DNA of 64,000 nt from Thomasclavelia saccharogumia DSM 17460 (GTDB lineage Bacteria; Bacillota_I; Bacilli_A; Erysipelotrichales; Coprobacillaceae), in contig NZ_JMLH01000001.1 of NCBI RefSeq assembly GCF_000686665.1, forward strand, positions 62,001-126,000. Direction: 5' to 3'. Below, one piece after another: positions 7,975 through 17,892 of this stretch. Position 1 is the stretch's first letter. The number at the start of each line of letters is the position of its first letter. Below the pieces are notes generated by a model. It was not told where the DNA came from. It saw nothing but the letters and a program-made list of their open reading frames with translations, and did no database searches. A program made the translations under genes and the position numbers.

Positions 7975-9917
7975 TTCATATCATCTAACAAATCATCAGC
8001 ATCATCAAACGAAGAACTTGAACTATTTGAATTCTCATCATTTGGTCGATCATCTACCGTTCCATCATGACGATCTAACATTCGACCAGTATTAAACAAT
8101 GCCTCAATTTGTTCACCTGCTAATGTTTCATATTCCAATAAAGCATCAGCAATAACTACCAATTTATCTTTATTTGCTTCAATAATTTCTTTTGCTTTAG
8201 CATAACATTCATCAATAATTTTTCGAACTTGAACATCAATTTCATAAGCTATCTGTCCTGAATGAGAATTACTATGTTGAGTGTAATCTCGTCCTAAGAA
8301 AACATTTCCTTGCTCAGAATCATATTTAATTGGTCCTAACTCCGACATTCCTAATTCAGTAACCATCATTCTTGCAATTCTAGTTGCCTGTTCAATATCG
8401 TTATGAGCCCCAGAACTTACATCACCAAAGAAAATTTCTTCAGCAACACGTCCACCCATAAATCCTGCGATATTTGCTTCTAGCTGAGTTTTAGTTTGAA
8501 AATATGTTTCTTCTTTTGGTGTCATCAAGTTATAACCACCAGCTTGTCCACGAGGAATGATCGTAACTTTCTGCACTTTATTAGCATCTTCTAAAGTTAA
8601 TCCTAAAACGGCATGTCCAGCTTCATGGTATGCAACTAAACGTCGTTCTTTTTCACTATATTTTCGAGATTTTTTAGCTGGTCCACCCATAACTCGATCT
8701 ACTGCTTCATCAATGTCTGCCATTGAAATAACTTTATGATCTTCACGAACTGCTAATAAAGCTGCCTCATTTAATACATTTTCCAATTCTGCTCCAGAAA
8801 ATCCTGGCGTTCTTTGCGCAATGTTATTAAAGTCAACATCAGGTGCAAATTTTTTATTACGCGCATGTACTTTTAAAATCTCTGTACGAGCATTTTTGTC
8901 CGGATTAGCTACTTGTATCTGTCTATCAAAACGACCTGGTCGTAACAATGCCGGATCCAAAACATCAGCACGGTTTGTTGCTGCTAAAATGATAATTCCT
9001 TCATTACCACTAAATCCATCCATTTCAACTAATAACTGATTAAGTGTTTGTTCACGTTCATCATGTCCACCACCCATACCAGTACCTCTTTGACGTCCAA
9101 CTGCATCAATTTCATCAATGAAAATGATACATGGTGCTGTTTGTTTAGCTTTTTTAAACATATCACGAACACGTCCAGCTCCGACTCCGACAAACATCTC
9201 TACGAATTCAGACCCAGAAATCGAATAATATGGTACGCTAGCTTCACCAGAAACAGCTCTTGCAAGTAATGTTTTACCAGTACCCGGTGGCCCTACCAAT
9301 AATACTCCCTTAGGAATACGAGCTCCCATCTGCGCAAATTTTTTAGGATTTTTTAAAAATTCAACCAGCTCTTTTAACTCTTCTTTTTCTTCATCAGCAC
9401 CCGCTACATCAGAAAATCTTGTTTTTTGATTTTTTTCTAACTTAGCTCTAGAATTTCCAAAATCAAAAGCCTTAGCATTACCGCCACCTTGAGACATCAT
9501 TCTAAAAATAAAGAACATTCCCCCAAGTAATAATACATAAGGTAAGATATTTGCAACGATACGCATAAACATGCCACGATCATTAGCATCTACAATTGTA
9601 GTTTCAATTCCTTTTTCGCTTAATAAGCTTGTCAATGACTGTATCTCAGCTTCAGTATTAGGAATAGTTGTAGTAAATTCAACTTCTGTAGATTTTCCAT
9701 CGACTTTCTTCGTATATTTACCTGAAACGTCAACAACTAAAGATGAAGGAACAATTTCAACTTCCTTGATTTTTTCATCCTGTACTACTTCCACAAACTC
9801 ACTATACTTAATTTCTTTACCGTTACTTTGATTCATAAAAGTAACCGCTCCACCAATTAAGACTAGTACTAACAGCCAGGGAAGAATTGATTTTAATAAT
9901 CCATTCTTATTGTTCAT
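7971..9917 (-). CDS. ftsH: ATP-dependent zinc metalloprotease FtsH
   Basis: A 648-residue inner-membrane AAA+ protease that degrades misassembled membrane proteins and regulators. Transmembrane segments are at about 11-28 and 120-140, flanking the small extracytoplasmic domain. The AAA module has Walker A GPPGTGKT at 209-216, Walker [10 protein letters not shown], and the second region of homology ending [12 protein letters not shown]. The M41 protease domain has the zinc motif HEAGH, and the third ligand lies downstream. The C-terminus is Ser/Asp rich. It lies 10 bases after hpt, matching the tilS-hpt-ftsH operon of Bacillus. Confidence 0.98.
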   Translation of the reverse strand: MNNKNGLLKSILPWLLVLVLIGGAVTFMNQSNGKEIKYSEFVEVVQDEKIKEVEIVPSSLVVDVSGKYTKKVDGKSTEVEFTTTIPNTEAEIQSLTSLLSEKGIETTIVDANDRGMFMRIVANILPYVLLLGGMFFIFRMMSQGGGNAKAFDFGNSRAKLEKNQKTRFSDVAGADEEKEELKELVEFLKNPKKFAQMGARIPKGVLLVGPPGTGKTLLARAVSGEASVPYYSISGSEFVEMFVGVGAGRVRDMFKKAKQTAPCIIFIDEIDAVGRQRGTGMGGGHDEREQTLNQLLVEMDGFSGNEGIIILAATNRADVLDPALLRPGRFDRQIQVANPDKNARTEILKVHARNKKFAPDVDFNNIAQRTPGFSGAELENVLNEAALLAVREDHKVISMADIDEAVDRVMGGPAKKSRKYSEKERRLVAYHEAGHAVLGLTLEDANKVQKVTIIPRGQAGGYNLMTPKEETYFQTKTQLEANIAGFMGGRVAEEIFFGDVSSGAHNDIEQATRIARMMVTELGMSELGPIKYDSEQGNVFLGRDYTQHSNSHSGQIAYEIDVQVRKIIDECYAKAKEIIEANKDKLVVIADALLEYETLAGEQIEALFNTGRMLDRHDGTVDDRPNDENSNSSSSSFDDADDLLDDMK

Positions 9918-9926
9918 AAACTCTCC

Positions 9927-10457
9927 TTACTTATAACACTCTTCTTTTAAAATACCAACATATGGCAATTGACGATACTTTTCGTTAAAATCTAATCCAT
10001 AGCCAACAACAAAAGCATTAGGAATTTTAAATCCGACATAATCTGCTTTCATATCAATAACACGACCTTCTTCTTTATCCAGCATTGTGACAATTTTAAC
10101 ACTATTGGCTTTACGCTTTAAAAGCATCTCTTTAACGTTAAACAATGTTTTACCAGTATCAAGAATATCTTCAACAATTAAAATATTTTTACCCATTACA
10201 TCCTCTTTTAAATCTTGTTTAACTACAAGCGTTTTAGATTCAACACCGTCATAGCTGCTTACATTCATATAGTCAAATGTAACATCACTATTTAAATGTT
10301 TTGAAAGTTCAGCCATAAAAGGCACAGATCCTTTTAATAAGCCAACTAACAAAACTTCTTTACCTTCATAATCTTTATCAATAATTTTTCCTAACTCTTC
10401 ACACTTTGCACTTATTTGTTCTTCAGTGATCAACACTTCTTTTATATTCTTATGCAT
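9927..10457 (-). CDS. hpt: Hypoxanthine phosphoribosyltransferase
   Basis: A 176-residue purine salvage enzyme converting hypoxanthine or guanine plus PRPP to IMP or GMP. It shows LLVGLLKGSVPFMAEL near the N-terminus, the flexible-loop SSYDG, and the PRPP-binding ILIVEDILDTGKTL. The ATG at 10457 has AGGAG 8 bases upstream; the longer reading from a GTG at 10466 would overlap that SD. It sits between tilS (25 bases upstream) and ftsH, as in Bacillus. Confidence 0.96.
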   Translation of the reverse strand: MHKNIKEVLITEEQISAKCEELGKIIDKDYEGKEVLLVGLLKGSVPFMAELSKHLNSDVTFDYMNVSSYDGVESKTLVVKQDLKEDVMGKNILIVEDILDTGKTLFNVKEMLLKRKANSVKIVTMLDKEEGRVIDMKADYVGFKIPNAFVVGYGLDFNEKYRQLPYVGILKEECYK

Positions 10458-10482
10458 TTTATTCACTCCTAGCCATATATGA

Positions 10483-11718
10483 CTATAATTTTACCACATA
10501 TAAATTAGGTTTTGAATATAAATACCCAATATTTTTTGCAAGATGTGGTACAAGAATTATATCACCATGGCAATTTTCAACAACTGGCCAAATTTCCCTT
10601 TCACTTTTAGGAATTTTATTATCAATAAATAAACGTGATAATTTTTTACTTCCTCCAGCACTAACTATGGTATCACCTGGTCTAAACGTTCTTATCGTAA
10701 TAGGAAAATCTTCATTTGTCAAATAAATTCCTTCATTTAAATGACCTTTCTTACTTAAATAAAAGTGCTCATGTTTATCATAAACTATTTGTTCATATTT
10801 TAAACAATAGCCTATATTAATTTTTAATTTAGAAACACGTATATTATTATATTCTTTTATGAACCTAATATTAACAGGTAAATCCATTTCAATATTTGGT
10901 TTATCACTTTTAATCTGCTTAATGATTTCTTTAATCAAAGCATCACTGATCAAAGGAGGATATACTTCTTCTTTAACTATTTCATAAATAAAACTATTTA
11001 AAAGATCATAAGGGATCAAACGGTAATCAATAACTTTATCATCATGATACTTATCAAGATATGGTTTCACCCTTTCGATATTTTTTAGATACCGCTGATT
11101 ATGCAAATCAGCCTTATTTAATAAATCTTTTACCTGCTGTTCCGTATAATTTTTTAGTGTTACATTCCTAACAAAATCGCGAGTAAAATCTGTTTGAAAA
11201 TTAGTATAGTCATCACGATAACTAACATTATGATCATGACAGTACGCTCTTAAAACCTGTTTATTAACTCGTAAAAGTGGTCTAATTACAGTCACCCCAA
11301 ATACTTCACTAATATTTTTTATTCCTAAATATCCTTTCGTATTATGTCGTTGCAGCTGCATTACGATATTTTCAATTACATCATCTTGATGATGCGCCAA
11401 AACAACTTTATCAACATTATATTTACAAGCTATTTGACGATAAAAGTAATATCGCAGTTTTCTAGCTTGGGTTTGAAAATTTTCTTTTCCATATTCACAT
11501 GTATCTATTTCCTTTACATAGCAAGGAAGATTATGCTTATGACAGTAGTTTTCAACTGTTTTTTGATCTAAATCACTATCTTCTCTTAAATGATAATTAA
11601 CATGACAAACAACGATTTGATATCCGTGATTATACATCATATCCAAAAGTGCCATTGAATCACAGCCTCCAGATACCCCTACTATGTATAGCTGCTTCAA
11701 ATTTAATAATTTCTCCAT
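10483..11718 (-). CDS. tilS: tRNA(Ile)-lysidine synthetase
   Basis: A 411-residue essential enzyme that ligates lysine to C34 of the CAU tRNA-Ile so that it reads AUA. The N-terminal N-type ATP pyrophosphatase has the P-loop VSGGCDSMALL at about 14-24. VLAHHQDD with the conserved LAHH follows near residue 107. The C-terminal tRNA-binding domain includes RTFRPGDTI. Length is slightly short of the 430-460 usual. The ATG at 11718 follows GAGGTGAT. It begins the tilS-hpt-ftsH cluster, with a TATAAT on the minus strand at about 11734. Confidence 0.95.
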   Translation of the reverse strand: MEKLLNLKQLYIVGVSGGCDSMALLDMMYNHGYQIVVCHVNYHLREDSDLDQKTVENYCHKHNLPCYVKEIDTCEYGKENFQTQARKLRYYFYRQIACKYNVDKVVLAHHQDDVIENIVMQLQRHNTKGYLGIKNISEVFGVTVIRPLLRVNKQVLRAYCHDHNVSYRDDYTNFQTDFTRDFVRNVTLKNYTEQQVKDLLNKADLHNQRYLKNIERVKPYLDKYHDDKVIDYRLIPYDLLNSFIYEIVKEEVYPPLISDALIKEIIKQIKSDKPNIEMDLPVNIRFIKEYNNIRVSKLKINIGYCLKYEQIVYDKHEHFYLSKKGHLNEGIYLTNEDFPITIRTFRPGDTIVSAGGSKKLSRLFIDNKIPKSEREIWPVVENCHGDIILVPHLAKNIGYLYSKPNLYVVKL

Positions 11719-11842
11719 CACATCACCTCAAATACCTTTATCATTATAACAAATTATCCTTTTTTTTACATATAGTTTTAACTATTTTAGTCACTAAAAA
11801 AGCACGTTTATAACAGTTTTTATTTAAAACTATAAACAAAAA

Positions 11843-11889
11843 CAGGAAGATTTAAAATTATTGAATTTCAATAAAACCAATTCTTCCTT
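11843..11889 (-). terminator. spoIIE terminator
   Basis: Arms AGGAAGA and TCTTCCT enclose a second inverted repeat (ATTGAAATTCAAT). A T-rich run follows on the minus strand, just beyond the spoIIE stop. Confidence 0.7.
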
Positions 11890-11902
11890 TTTAACGTACC
11901 TT

Positions 11903-14107
11903 TTATTTCAACAATTCACTTTTTACTATTTTGATTACTACAATGCTAATATCATCGAGATTATTTTCTTCTAAAACCCGATCCATTAATAACGTTGCTG
12001 CCTCTTGAGGATGCATATGATTGATTATCTTAATATTTCTTTTAATAATCTGTTCAAAATTACTACCAGTTCCATCACTAGACATAATGACAATATCATT
12101 ATCTTTTAATAACATTTCATAACTAGACATCTTTAATTTAGAAACGATTCCTACCGGTAATGAATTAGTTGCAATTTTTTCTACAGTTCCATTACGAATA
12201 TGATAGCTGGGATTAGCCCCATATTTGATTAATTTCATTTTCGCATTCGCTAAATTTATATGACACAAATCTAATGTCGTAAACATATCATTATGATTTT
12301 TTATTTTTAATAACGCATTTATAGAATCAATAGTATCTTTTAAACTAATACCATTTAAAATTAATTTAGATAGTACTTCCAAAGTCAATTTACTTTCTGC
12401 TGCTGCCATCTTTCCCTGACCCATTCCATCACTCAAAGCTAAATAATGTAGATTATCTTGATGAAAAGCACTAAAAGAATCTCCACAATTTAAGGGCTCT
12501 AATGCATATTGCTGTAACCCAAACTGTAAAGAATAGTTTGGCTGGTGCTTTAAAACCACTGAAGTATAACCTAAATAATGCATTGCATCTTTGATTGAAA
12601 TAATTTCTAATGATTCGTTTAAATAGCTTTCAATAATTGGCACTAATTCATTGATTACATCTTCTTTATTTATATCCATTAAACCTATTTCCAAGGTATA
12701 AACATCTAAAGATATTTGATGTTTATACAAATATGTAATATTAAATTGATACCCTAGTAAATGTTCCTTCAGCTGTTGATCACCAAACGGTGCCTGTTCT
12801 AAAGAATTACTAAAATTGTCAAACACTTCACTCAATAAAGAAAATTCATAAAACAAATCTCTTTTTAAATGCAGATTTTCCTGATTTACTCTTTTTATCT
12901 TTTCATAACTTTCTTTATACTCATTAATTCCTTTTAAAAATTTATCAGGACTAATACAATTACTATTTATATATTTTAAATCCTCTTCACTATATTTAGA
13001 TTTAAAGCCCTTATTAATAAGTTTACCTAATCTACCCACACTGCCATCTTGATAAAAACATAAATCTCGACTTGGACAATGCAAACAGACATCTTCATAT
13101 ACATAACCAACAAATTCTCCAACATTCACATTATGATTAGCTTCTTGAAAAATATTAGTTAATTGTTTAAATAACGAGGCAAATGTATTGGCTCGCTGAA
13201 TCAATTTATTACGACTTGTAATATTTTTATAGTCTTCATTAAGCAATTTAGGGCGACGTTTGAAAGTAGGAATAAACAAAAATAAAGCTGCACTTACTAT
13301 AATAATAAAATTATGATAGTAATAGTCATAGTTAATAAAAAATGGAAGAACTAAATGACTTAATATATATGTTGATGAACAAGTTAATTTATTTTTAGGG
13401 TTGTACATAAAGAAGATACTGAAAGGAAGGATCAACGATAGTATTTCATCTTTAAGTAAGGGATCAATAAACATTAAAATAATTGATATATATAAAATCG
13501 CTGGCATCGTACTATTAATACCTAAATAGTACGTACTTAATAATAAAAAGAAGCGTAGTAATATCATCATGTATAACTGATTAACTTCTACCAATGAAAC
13601 AATAGCTAACATTATCATCACGGAAAGAATTATCATCCGTTTATTCGTATATACTTCAATTGTATTATGGATAAAGACGGGAACTACTTCTAAGCATAAT
13701 AAACTATGTATTAATGTAAAGGATAAAATAACTAGTACTTCTATGTAGTTATAATTATATATGTAAAGAAAGATTAAACTTACTAAAGTAACTACAAAGG
13801 CCAAGTATTTACTTTTAATAAATTTAAAATGCATTAGTACCTGCATTAGTATTACACTTGTTAAGGAGACTAACAATAACATGTAATTTTCATAAGATAG
13901 ATAGGTTATTAATACTAAAGCACTCATATATACGATCAGATGTCGATATCCACATAAAAATGATATTACTAGCATCGGAATTATAAAACAAAGCGATGTA
14001 TTATATATTTTTACTAAACCTAAAAAGAGGGTTAAACAAAAAATTGTAATATAAGTCATCCCAGCATTTTTTATTTTTACTTTATTTTTTTCTACTGACA
14101 AATCCAT
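11903..14107 (-). CDS. spoIIE: Stage II sporulation protein E (PP2C phosphatase)
   Basis: A 734-residue polytopic protein. In spore formers it dephosphorylates SpoIIAA to activate sigma-F in the forespore, and also acts at the polar septum. About ten membrane segments fill roughly residues 20-290. A regulatory middle region contains a cysteine group (CLHCPSRDLC) near 350-365. The C-terminal PP2C domain (about 530-734) has the metal motifs LSDGMGQG and MSSDGTGSNF. ATG 14107 is preferred, with GAGG 9 bases upstream; a GTG at 14116 overlaps the SD. Its presence shows a sporulation programme. Confidence 0.95.
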   Translation of the reverse strand: MDLSVEKNKVKIKNAGMTYITIFCLTLFLGLVKIYNTSLCFIIPMLVISFLCGYRHLIVYMSALVLITYLSYENYMLLLVSLTSVILMQVLMHFKFIKSKYLAFVVTLVSLIFLYIYNYNYIEVLVILSFTLIHSLLCLEVVPVFIHNTIEVYTNKRMIILSVMIMLAIVSLVEVNQLYMMILLRFFLLLSTYYLGINSTMPAILYISIILMFIDPLLKDEILSLILPFSIFFMYNPKNKLTCSSTYILSHLVLPFFINYDYYYHNFIIIVSAALFLFIPTFKRRPKLLNEDYKNITSRNKLIQRANTFASLFKQLTNIFQEANHNVNVGEFVGYVYEDVCLHCPSRDLCFYQDGSVGRLGKLINKGFKSKYSEEDLKYINSNCISPDKFLKGINEYKESYEKIKRVNQENLHLKRDLFYEFSLLSEVFDNFSNSLEQAPFGDQQLKEHLLGYQFNITYLYKHQISLDVYTLEIGLMDINKEDVINELVPIIESYLNESLEIISIKDAMHYLGYTSVVLKHQPNYSLQFGLQQYALEPLNCGDSFSAFHQDNLHYLALSDGMGQGKMAAAESKLTLEVLSKLILNGISLKDTIDSINALLKIKNHNDMFTTLDLCHINLANAKMKLIKYGANPSYHIRNGTVEKIATNSLPVGIVSKLKMSSYEMLLKDNDIVIMSSDGTGSNFEQIIKRNIKIINHMHPQEAATLLMDRVLEENNLDDISIVVIKIVKSELLK

Positions 14108-14171
14108 TTCATTCACCTCGTACTATAAATTATATGAATTTATGATAAATAATTTGTCATTTTTTAAGTTC

Positions 14172-14308
14172 AATTAAAATAATCTAGTTAAATACGCTAT
14201 AACGAAGCAGATTTATTTGCAAAAATATTGAATTTATCAATATTTTTAAAACTGTATATATAAAAAAATGATTAAACAAAATTTTATTCTGAATTTATAC
14301 TCATACCA
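14172..14308 (+). repeat. Cassette repeat X, copy 0 (left remnant)
   Basis: This 137-base block aligns with 17758-17892 with about ten mismatches counted by eye. It contains the hairpin AAAAATATTGA / TCAATATTTTT, which reads as a plus-strand terminator, yet no plus-strand gene precedes it. It therefore looks like the 3' end of a lost ATPase cassette left of the first DUF4143 gene. Confidence 0.7.
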
Positions 14309-14551
14309 AAAAAATAAAAATAATTGTGCGATTTTTCACCAAAAAGGCTTTATTATTAAAGCTTTATTCATTATTTTGGATGTTTTTTATAGATGGTGTT
14401 AATTCATTAATAATTGAATAGTAAGTTTGTTTATGGGTTAGAAATGTTTTTGGTATAAAAGCAGCTTGGAAGTTTATTGACCAAAAATGATTTTTTTTCA
14501 ATTTTGGTCAATAATATGATATAATAGATATACTAAAGGAGTTGTTAATTT

Positions 14552-15751
14552 ATGAAGTTAATTAAACGAAAAGATTATTTAAATATTTTAATAAACGTTA
14601 AGAATACACCAGATATAAAAGTTATTACAGGAGTGAGGCGTTCAGGCAAATCAAAATTACTTCTTTCATTTATAGAATGGTTAAAAAAACAAGAACAGGA
14701 TTCTCATATTGTATATATTAATTTGCAAGAAACAGAAAATGAACAATTTTTAGAATATCATTGTTTGCATGATTACATTTTAGAACAATATGTTGAAGGC
14801 AAAAATAATTATCTTTTTATAGATGAAGTTCAATTATGCACACATTTTGAAAAAGCAGTAAATAGTATTCATGCTAAAGAAATATATGATATATATGTGA
14901 CAGGATCTAATGCTTTTTTATTAAGTAGTGATTTAGCAACTTTATTCACAGGAAGAACATTTACAATAGAGGTTTTTCCTTTTTCCTTTCAAGAGTTTCT
15001 TGTTTATTTTGATAGAGATGATACAGATCAGGCATTTAATGATTATTTAAGAATTGGTGGATTTGCTGGATCATATTTATATCACCAAATAGAACAAAAG
15101 TATGATTATATTCAAAAAGATGTTTATGAAACAATAGTGACACGAGATATTGTTCAAAAATATAAGATCAGAAACAAAGGCCTTTTTGAAAATTTAACAA
15201 ATTATCTTATTGACAACATCTCCAATTTAACATCATCTAGAAACATTACAAACTACTTAATTAGTAATTATGATAAAGTTAGTCACAATACGATTATCAA
15301 TTATATAAAATATCTTTGTCATGCATTTGTATTTTATAGAGTAAAGAGATTTGATATAAAAAGGAAAAAGTATTTAGCTACTGAACAAAAATATTATCTT
15401 GTTGATCATTCTATTAAATATGCAACTCTTGGAATTAAGAATCAAGATTTAGGTAGAACATTAGAAAATATTGTTTATATAGAGTTATTAAGAAGAAGAT
15501 ATGAGGTCTATGTTGGTAAGCTTTATAAGAAAGAAATTGATTTTGTAGCATTAAAAAGAAATGAGCAAATTTATATTCAAGTTTCAACGTTCTTAGAAGA
15601 TGAAAATACAATTGATAGAGAAGTAACACCTTTGTTGAAGATAAAAGATGCCTATCCTAAAATAATTATAGCGAGAACACATCAAGAAATGTATACGATT
15701 CAAGGTATAAAAGTTATAGATATTGCAGATTGGTTGATAAATAATAAATAG
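14552..15751 (+). CDS. AAA-family ATPase with C-terminal DUF4143 domain (cassette gene A)
   Basis: A 399-residue cytosolic protein. The N-terminal ATPase has Walker A GVRRSGKS at about 27-34, Walker B YLFIDEVQ near 92, a sensor-like VTGSNAFLLS near 128 and a TGR near 143. The C-terminal DUF4143 region (about 205-360) ends with EIDFVALKRNEQIYIQVS, resembling the core of PD-(D/E)XK nuclease folds. Function of the family is not settled. It has an AAAGGAG SD and a TATAAT at about 14518. It resembles gene B (16241) clearly but loosely, while their flanks are nearly identical. Base composition is as AT-rich as its surroundings. Confidence 0.85.
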   Translation: MKLIKRKDYLNILINVKNTPDIKVITGVRRSGKSKLLLSFIEWLKKQEQDSHIVYINLQETENEQFLEYHCLHDYILEQYVEGKNNYLFIDEVQLCTHFEKAVNSIHAKEIYDIYVTGSNAFLLSSDLATLFTGRTFTIEVFPFSFQEFLVYFDRDDTDQAFNDYLRIGGFAGSYLYHQIEQKYDYIQKDVYETIVTRDIVQKYKIRNKGLFENLTNYLIDNISNLTSSRNITNYLISNYDKVSHNTIINYIKYLCHAFVFYRVKRFDIKRKKYLATEQKYYLVDHSIKYATLGIKNQDLGRTLENIVYIELLRRRYEVYVGKLYKKEIDFVALKRNEQIYIQVSTFLEDENTIDREVTPLLKIKDAYPKIIIARTHQEMYTIQGIKVIDIADWLINNK

Positions 15752-15770
15752 GTTAAAAGTTAAATTCATT

Positions 15771-16040
15771 GATATTAGCAATGTCGTAAGTTAATATTCA
15801 AGCAGGTTCAGAAAGATATTGACTACGGTCGATATCTTCTTTTTTATATGTAATATTTCGTTGAATTATTTTTATCATAATTCATATCAAAAAAATATCA
15901 AAATTATTCCTAAATAATATGAATTAATAAAGATAGAATAAAATAGAAAAGATTGAAATTGCTTGTTTTTAAAGGAGTTTAAAGTCAAATAATATGTATT
16001 TGATAATTAAAATAATCCAGTTAAATACGCTATAATGAAA
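15771..16040 (+). repeat. Cassette repeat Y-X, copy 1 (downstream of gene A)
   Basis: About 270 bases matching 17516-17790 nearly base for base in long runs, including the terminator hairpin, a purine-rich AAAGGAGTTTAAAG segment and the closing AATTAAAATAATC.AG. After about 16040 the match to X ends, so X is truncated here. Confidence 0.75.
15813..15845 (+). terminator. Terminator of DUF4143 gene A
   Basis: An 11-bp stem AAGATATTGAC / GTCGATATCTT closes a TACG tetraloop and is followed by a T-run. The second copy at 17568 keeps the stem with G-T wobble changes. Confidence 0.8.
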
Positions 16041-16105
16041 AAATTTTTTTGGTAAAAAGAAGCTTTTTCCCATTCAAAAACATTTACACAATTAATGAAA
16101 ATGTG

Positions 16106-16154
16106 ATTTAACGTTACCATTTTTAAAAAAAACAAAAAAATAGCAACGTTAAAT
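16106..16154 (+). promoter_or_regulatory. Large palindrome upstream of DUF4143 gene B (repeat Z1)
   Basis: ATTTAACGTT at 16106-16115 is mirrored by AACGTTAAAT at 16145-16154, with further T/A pairing inside. It lies just upstream of an extended -10 promoter (TGTTATAAT, 16176-16183), where an operator would sit. A decayed copy lies at 18044-18085. Confidence 0.5.
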
Positions 16155-16204
16155 CATTAAAATAAAAAACTATGTGTTATAATATGAATGGTGATATGAG
16201 ATCT

Positions 16205-16228
16205 ATGCATTATAAATTCGAGAGGTGA
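16205..16228 (+). CDS. Possible 7-codon leader ORF before DUF4143 gene B
   Basis: ATG-CAT-TAT-AAA-TTC-GAG-AGG-TGA encodes MHYKFER. It has its own SD-like GGTGATATGAGAT. The same motif (GGTGATATAAGAT) recurs 36 bases later as the SD of gene B, and the mini-ORF stop codon overlaps it. This could couple translation, or it may be a chance duplication. Confidence 0.3.
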   Translation: MHYKFER

Positions 16229-16240
16229 TATAAGATTATT

Positions 16241-17473
16241 ATGAAATTATATAAAAGAGAAAACTATTTAAAAAAGATAAGAGGCTTTTATGAAGCAGAA
16301 GATATTATCAAAGTTATTACAGGAGTTCGTAGATGTGGTAAATCATCATTAATGCAAACTATAGCTGAAGAACTTATATCTAATGGTATTTCAAAAGAAA
16401 ATATTATATATATTGACTTAGATAAAAGAGAATTTAGAAAAATAAAAGATGCTGATCAATTAGAAATAGTAATTGATAAAAAAATAGAAAATATTGAGGG
16501 ATTAAAATATCTTTTTATAGATGAGGTACAAAATGTAAATGGATTTGAAGAAGTTTTAAATGGATTTAGAAATGAGGGGGAATACTCAATCTTTATAACT
16601 GGGTCTAACTCATATTTGTTAAGTGGAGAGCTGATAACAAAATTGACTGGGCGTTATATAGAATTTGAAATGTTCACTTTAAGTTTAGAAGAATATATAG
16701 ATATGAAGAAGTTTTATAATAAAACTGTTAGTTCTAATCTTTTAGAAGAATTAAACTCATATATATTAGAAGGTGGATTTCCCCGTACTGTACAAATGGA
16801 TAATTTGGCTGATAAAAGGACTTATACACAGAGTGTCATAAAAGAAATATTTGAAAAAGATATAAGAAGGAGAATAAAAGTAAGAGATAGAGATGCATTT
16901 GAAATAGTGAAAAATTTTATAATCAATAATTATGGGTCTTTGATTAGTATTAATAGTATTGTTAATTCATTGAGAAAGACAGGAACTTTAATTAGTAAAG
17001 CAACAGTCACTAGATATATTCAAGCGCTTTTAGATGCTAAAATTATTTATGAATGTTATAGATTTGATATGAAATCTAAAAAAGCAATCAAGGGAGAAAA
17101 GAAGTATTATATAGCGGATTTAAGTTTTTATTATGCACTTAATACAGATAATCAAATGAATTATGGACCATGTCTAGAAAATATTGTATATATTTACGCA
17201 AGAAGTCAAGATTATTCAGTAAGCATTGGAAGAATTGGTAAATTAGAATGTGATTTTATTTTACGTGATAGAGAATTAAATTATTCTTATGTTCAAGTAT
17301 CATATACAATAATGTTAAATAAAGAAACAGAAGATAGAGAGTATAAACCACTAGAACAAATCAAAGATAATTATCCTAAATACGTTGCAACGACGGATTA
17401 TTTACTACAAAAAAGAAATGGAATCAAACATATTAATATCATAGATTTTATGAAAAACAATGAACTATTTTAA
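16241..17473 (+). CDS. AAA-family ATPase with C-terminal DUF4143 domain (cassette gene B)
   Basis: A 410-residue paralogue of gene A with the same order of parts: Walker A GVRRCGKS at about 28-35, Walker B YLFIDEVQ near 90, FITGSNSYLLS near 125, LTGRYIEFEMF near 140, then the DUF4143 region with ECDFILRDRELNYSYVQVS near 340. It starts with MKLYKRENYL against MKLIKRKDYL in A. Identity to A is moderate, well below that of the flanking DNA. The SD is GAGAGGTGAT. The gene has its own promoter and terminator. Gene B ends at a terminator repeat copy and is the last intact gene of the array. Confidence 0.85.
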   Translation: MKLYKRENYLKKIRGFYEAEDIIKVITGVRRCGKSSLMQTIAEELISNGISKENIIYIDLDKREFRKIKDADQLEIVIDKKIENIEGLKYLFIDEVQNVNGFEEVLNGFRNEGEYSIFITGSNSYLLSGELITKLTGRYIEFEMFTLSLEEYIDMKKFYNKTVSSNLLEELNSYILEGGFPRTVQMDNLADKRTYTQSVIKEIFEKDIRRRIKVRDRDAFEIVKNFIINNYGSLISINSIVNSLRKTGTLISKATVTRYIQALLDAKIIYECYRFDMKSKKAIKGEKKYYIADLSFYYALNTDNQMNYGPCLENIVYIYARSQDYSVSIGRIGKLECDFILRDRELNYSYVQVSYTIMLNKETEDREYKPLEQIKDNYPKYVATTDYLLQKRNGIKHINIIDFMKNNELF

Positions 17474-17515
17474 TCACTACGAGATTAAAATAGTTCATTT
17501 GTATAAACTTAATGA

Positions 17516-17892
17516 AATTCATTGACAGAAATAAAGTTATACGATAATATTCAAAAATGGGTTCAGAAAGATATTGGCTATGGTCGGTATCTTCTTTTTA
17601 TATGTAATATTTCGCTGAATTATTTTTATCATAATTCACACCAAAAAATACCAAAATAATTCATGATTTATATGAATTAATAAGTACAGAATAAAATAGA
17701 AAAGATTGGAATTACTTGATTTTAAAGGGGGGTAAAGTTAAATAATCTGTATTTAATAATTAAAATAATCTAGTTAAATACGCCATAATGAAGCAGATTT
17801 ATTTGCAAAAATATTGAATTTATCAGCATTTTTAAAATTGTACATATAAAAAAATGATTAAACAAAATTTTATGATGAACTTATGCTCATAC
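17516..17892 (+). repeat. Cassette repeat Y-X, copy 2 (downstream of gene B)
   Basis: Y2 (17516-17757) matches the block after gene A. X2 (17758-17892) matches the block at 14172-14308. Together they define a repeat unit of the form Z - ATPase - Y - X. Confidence 0.75.
17568..17600 (+). terminator. Terminator of DUF4143 gene B
   Basis: Stem AAGATATTGGC / GTCGGTATCTT with loop TATG, then T-rich. Base changes relative to the copy at 15813 keep the pairing. Confidence 0.8.
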
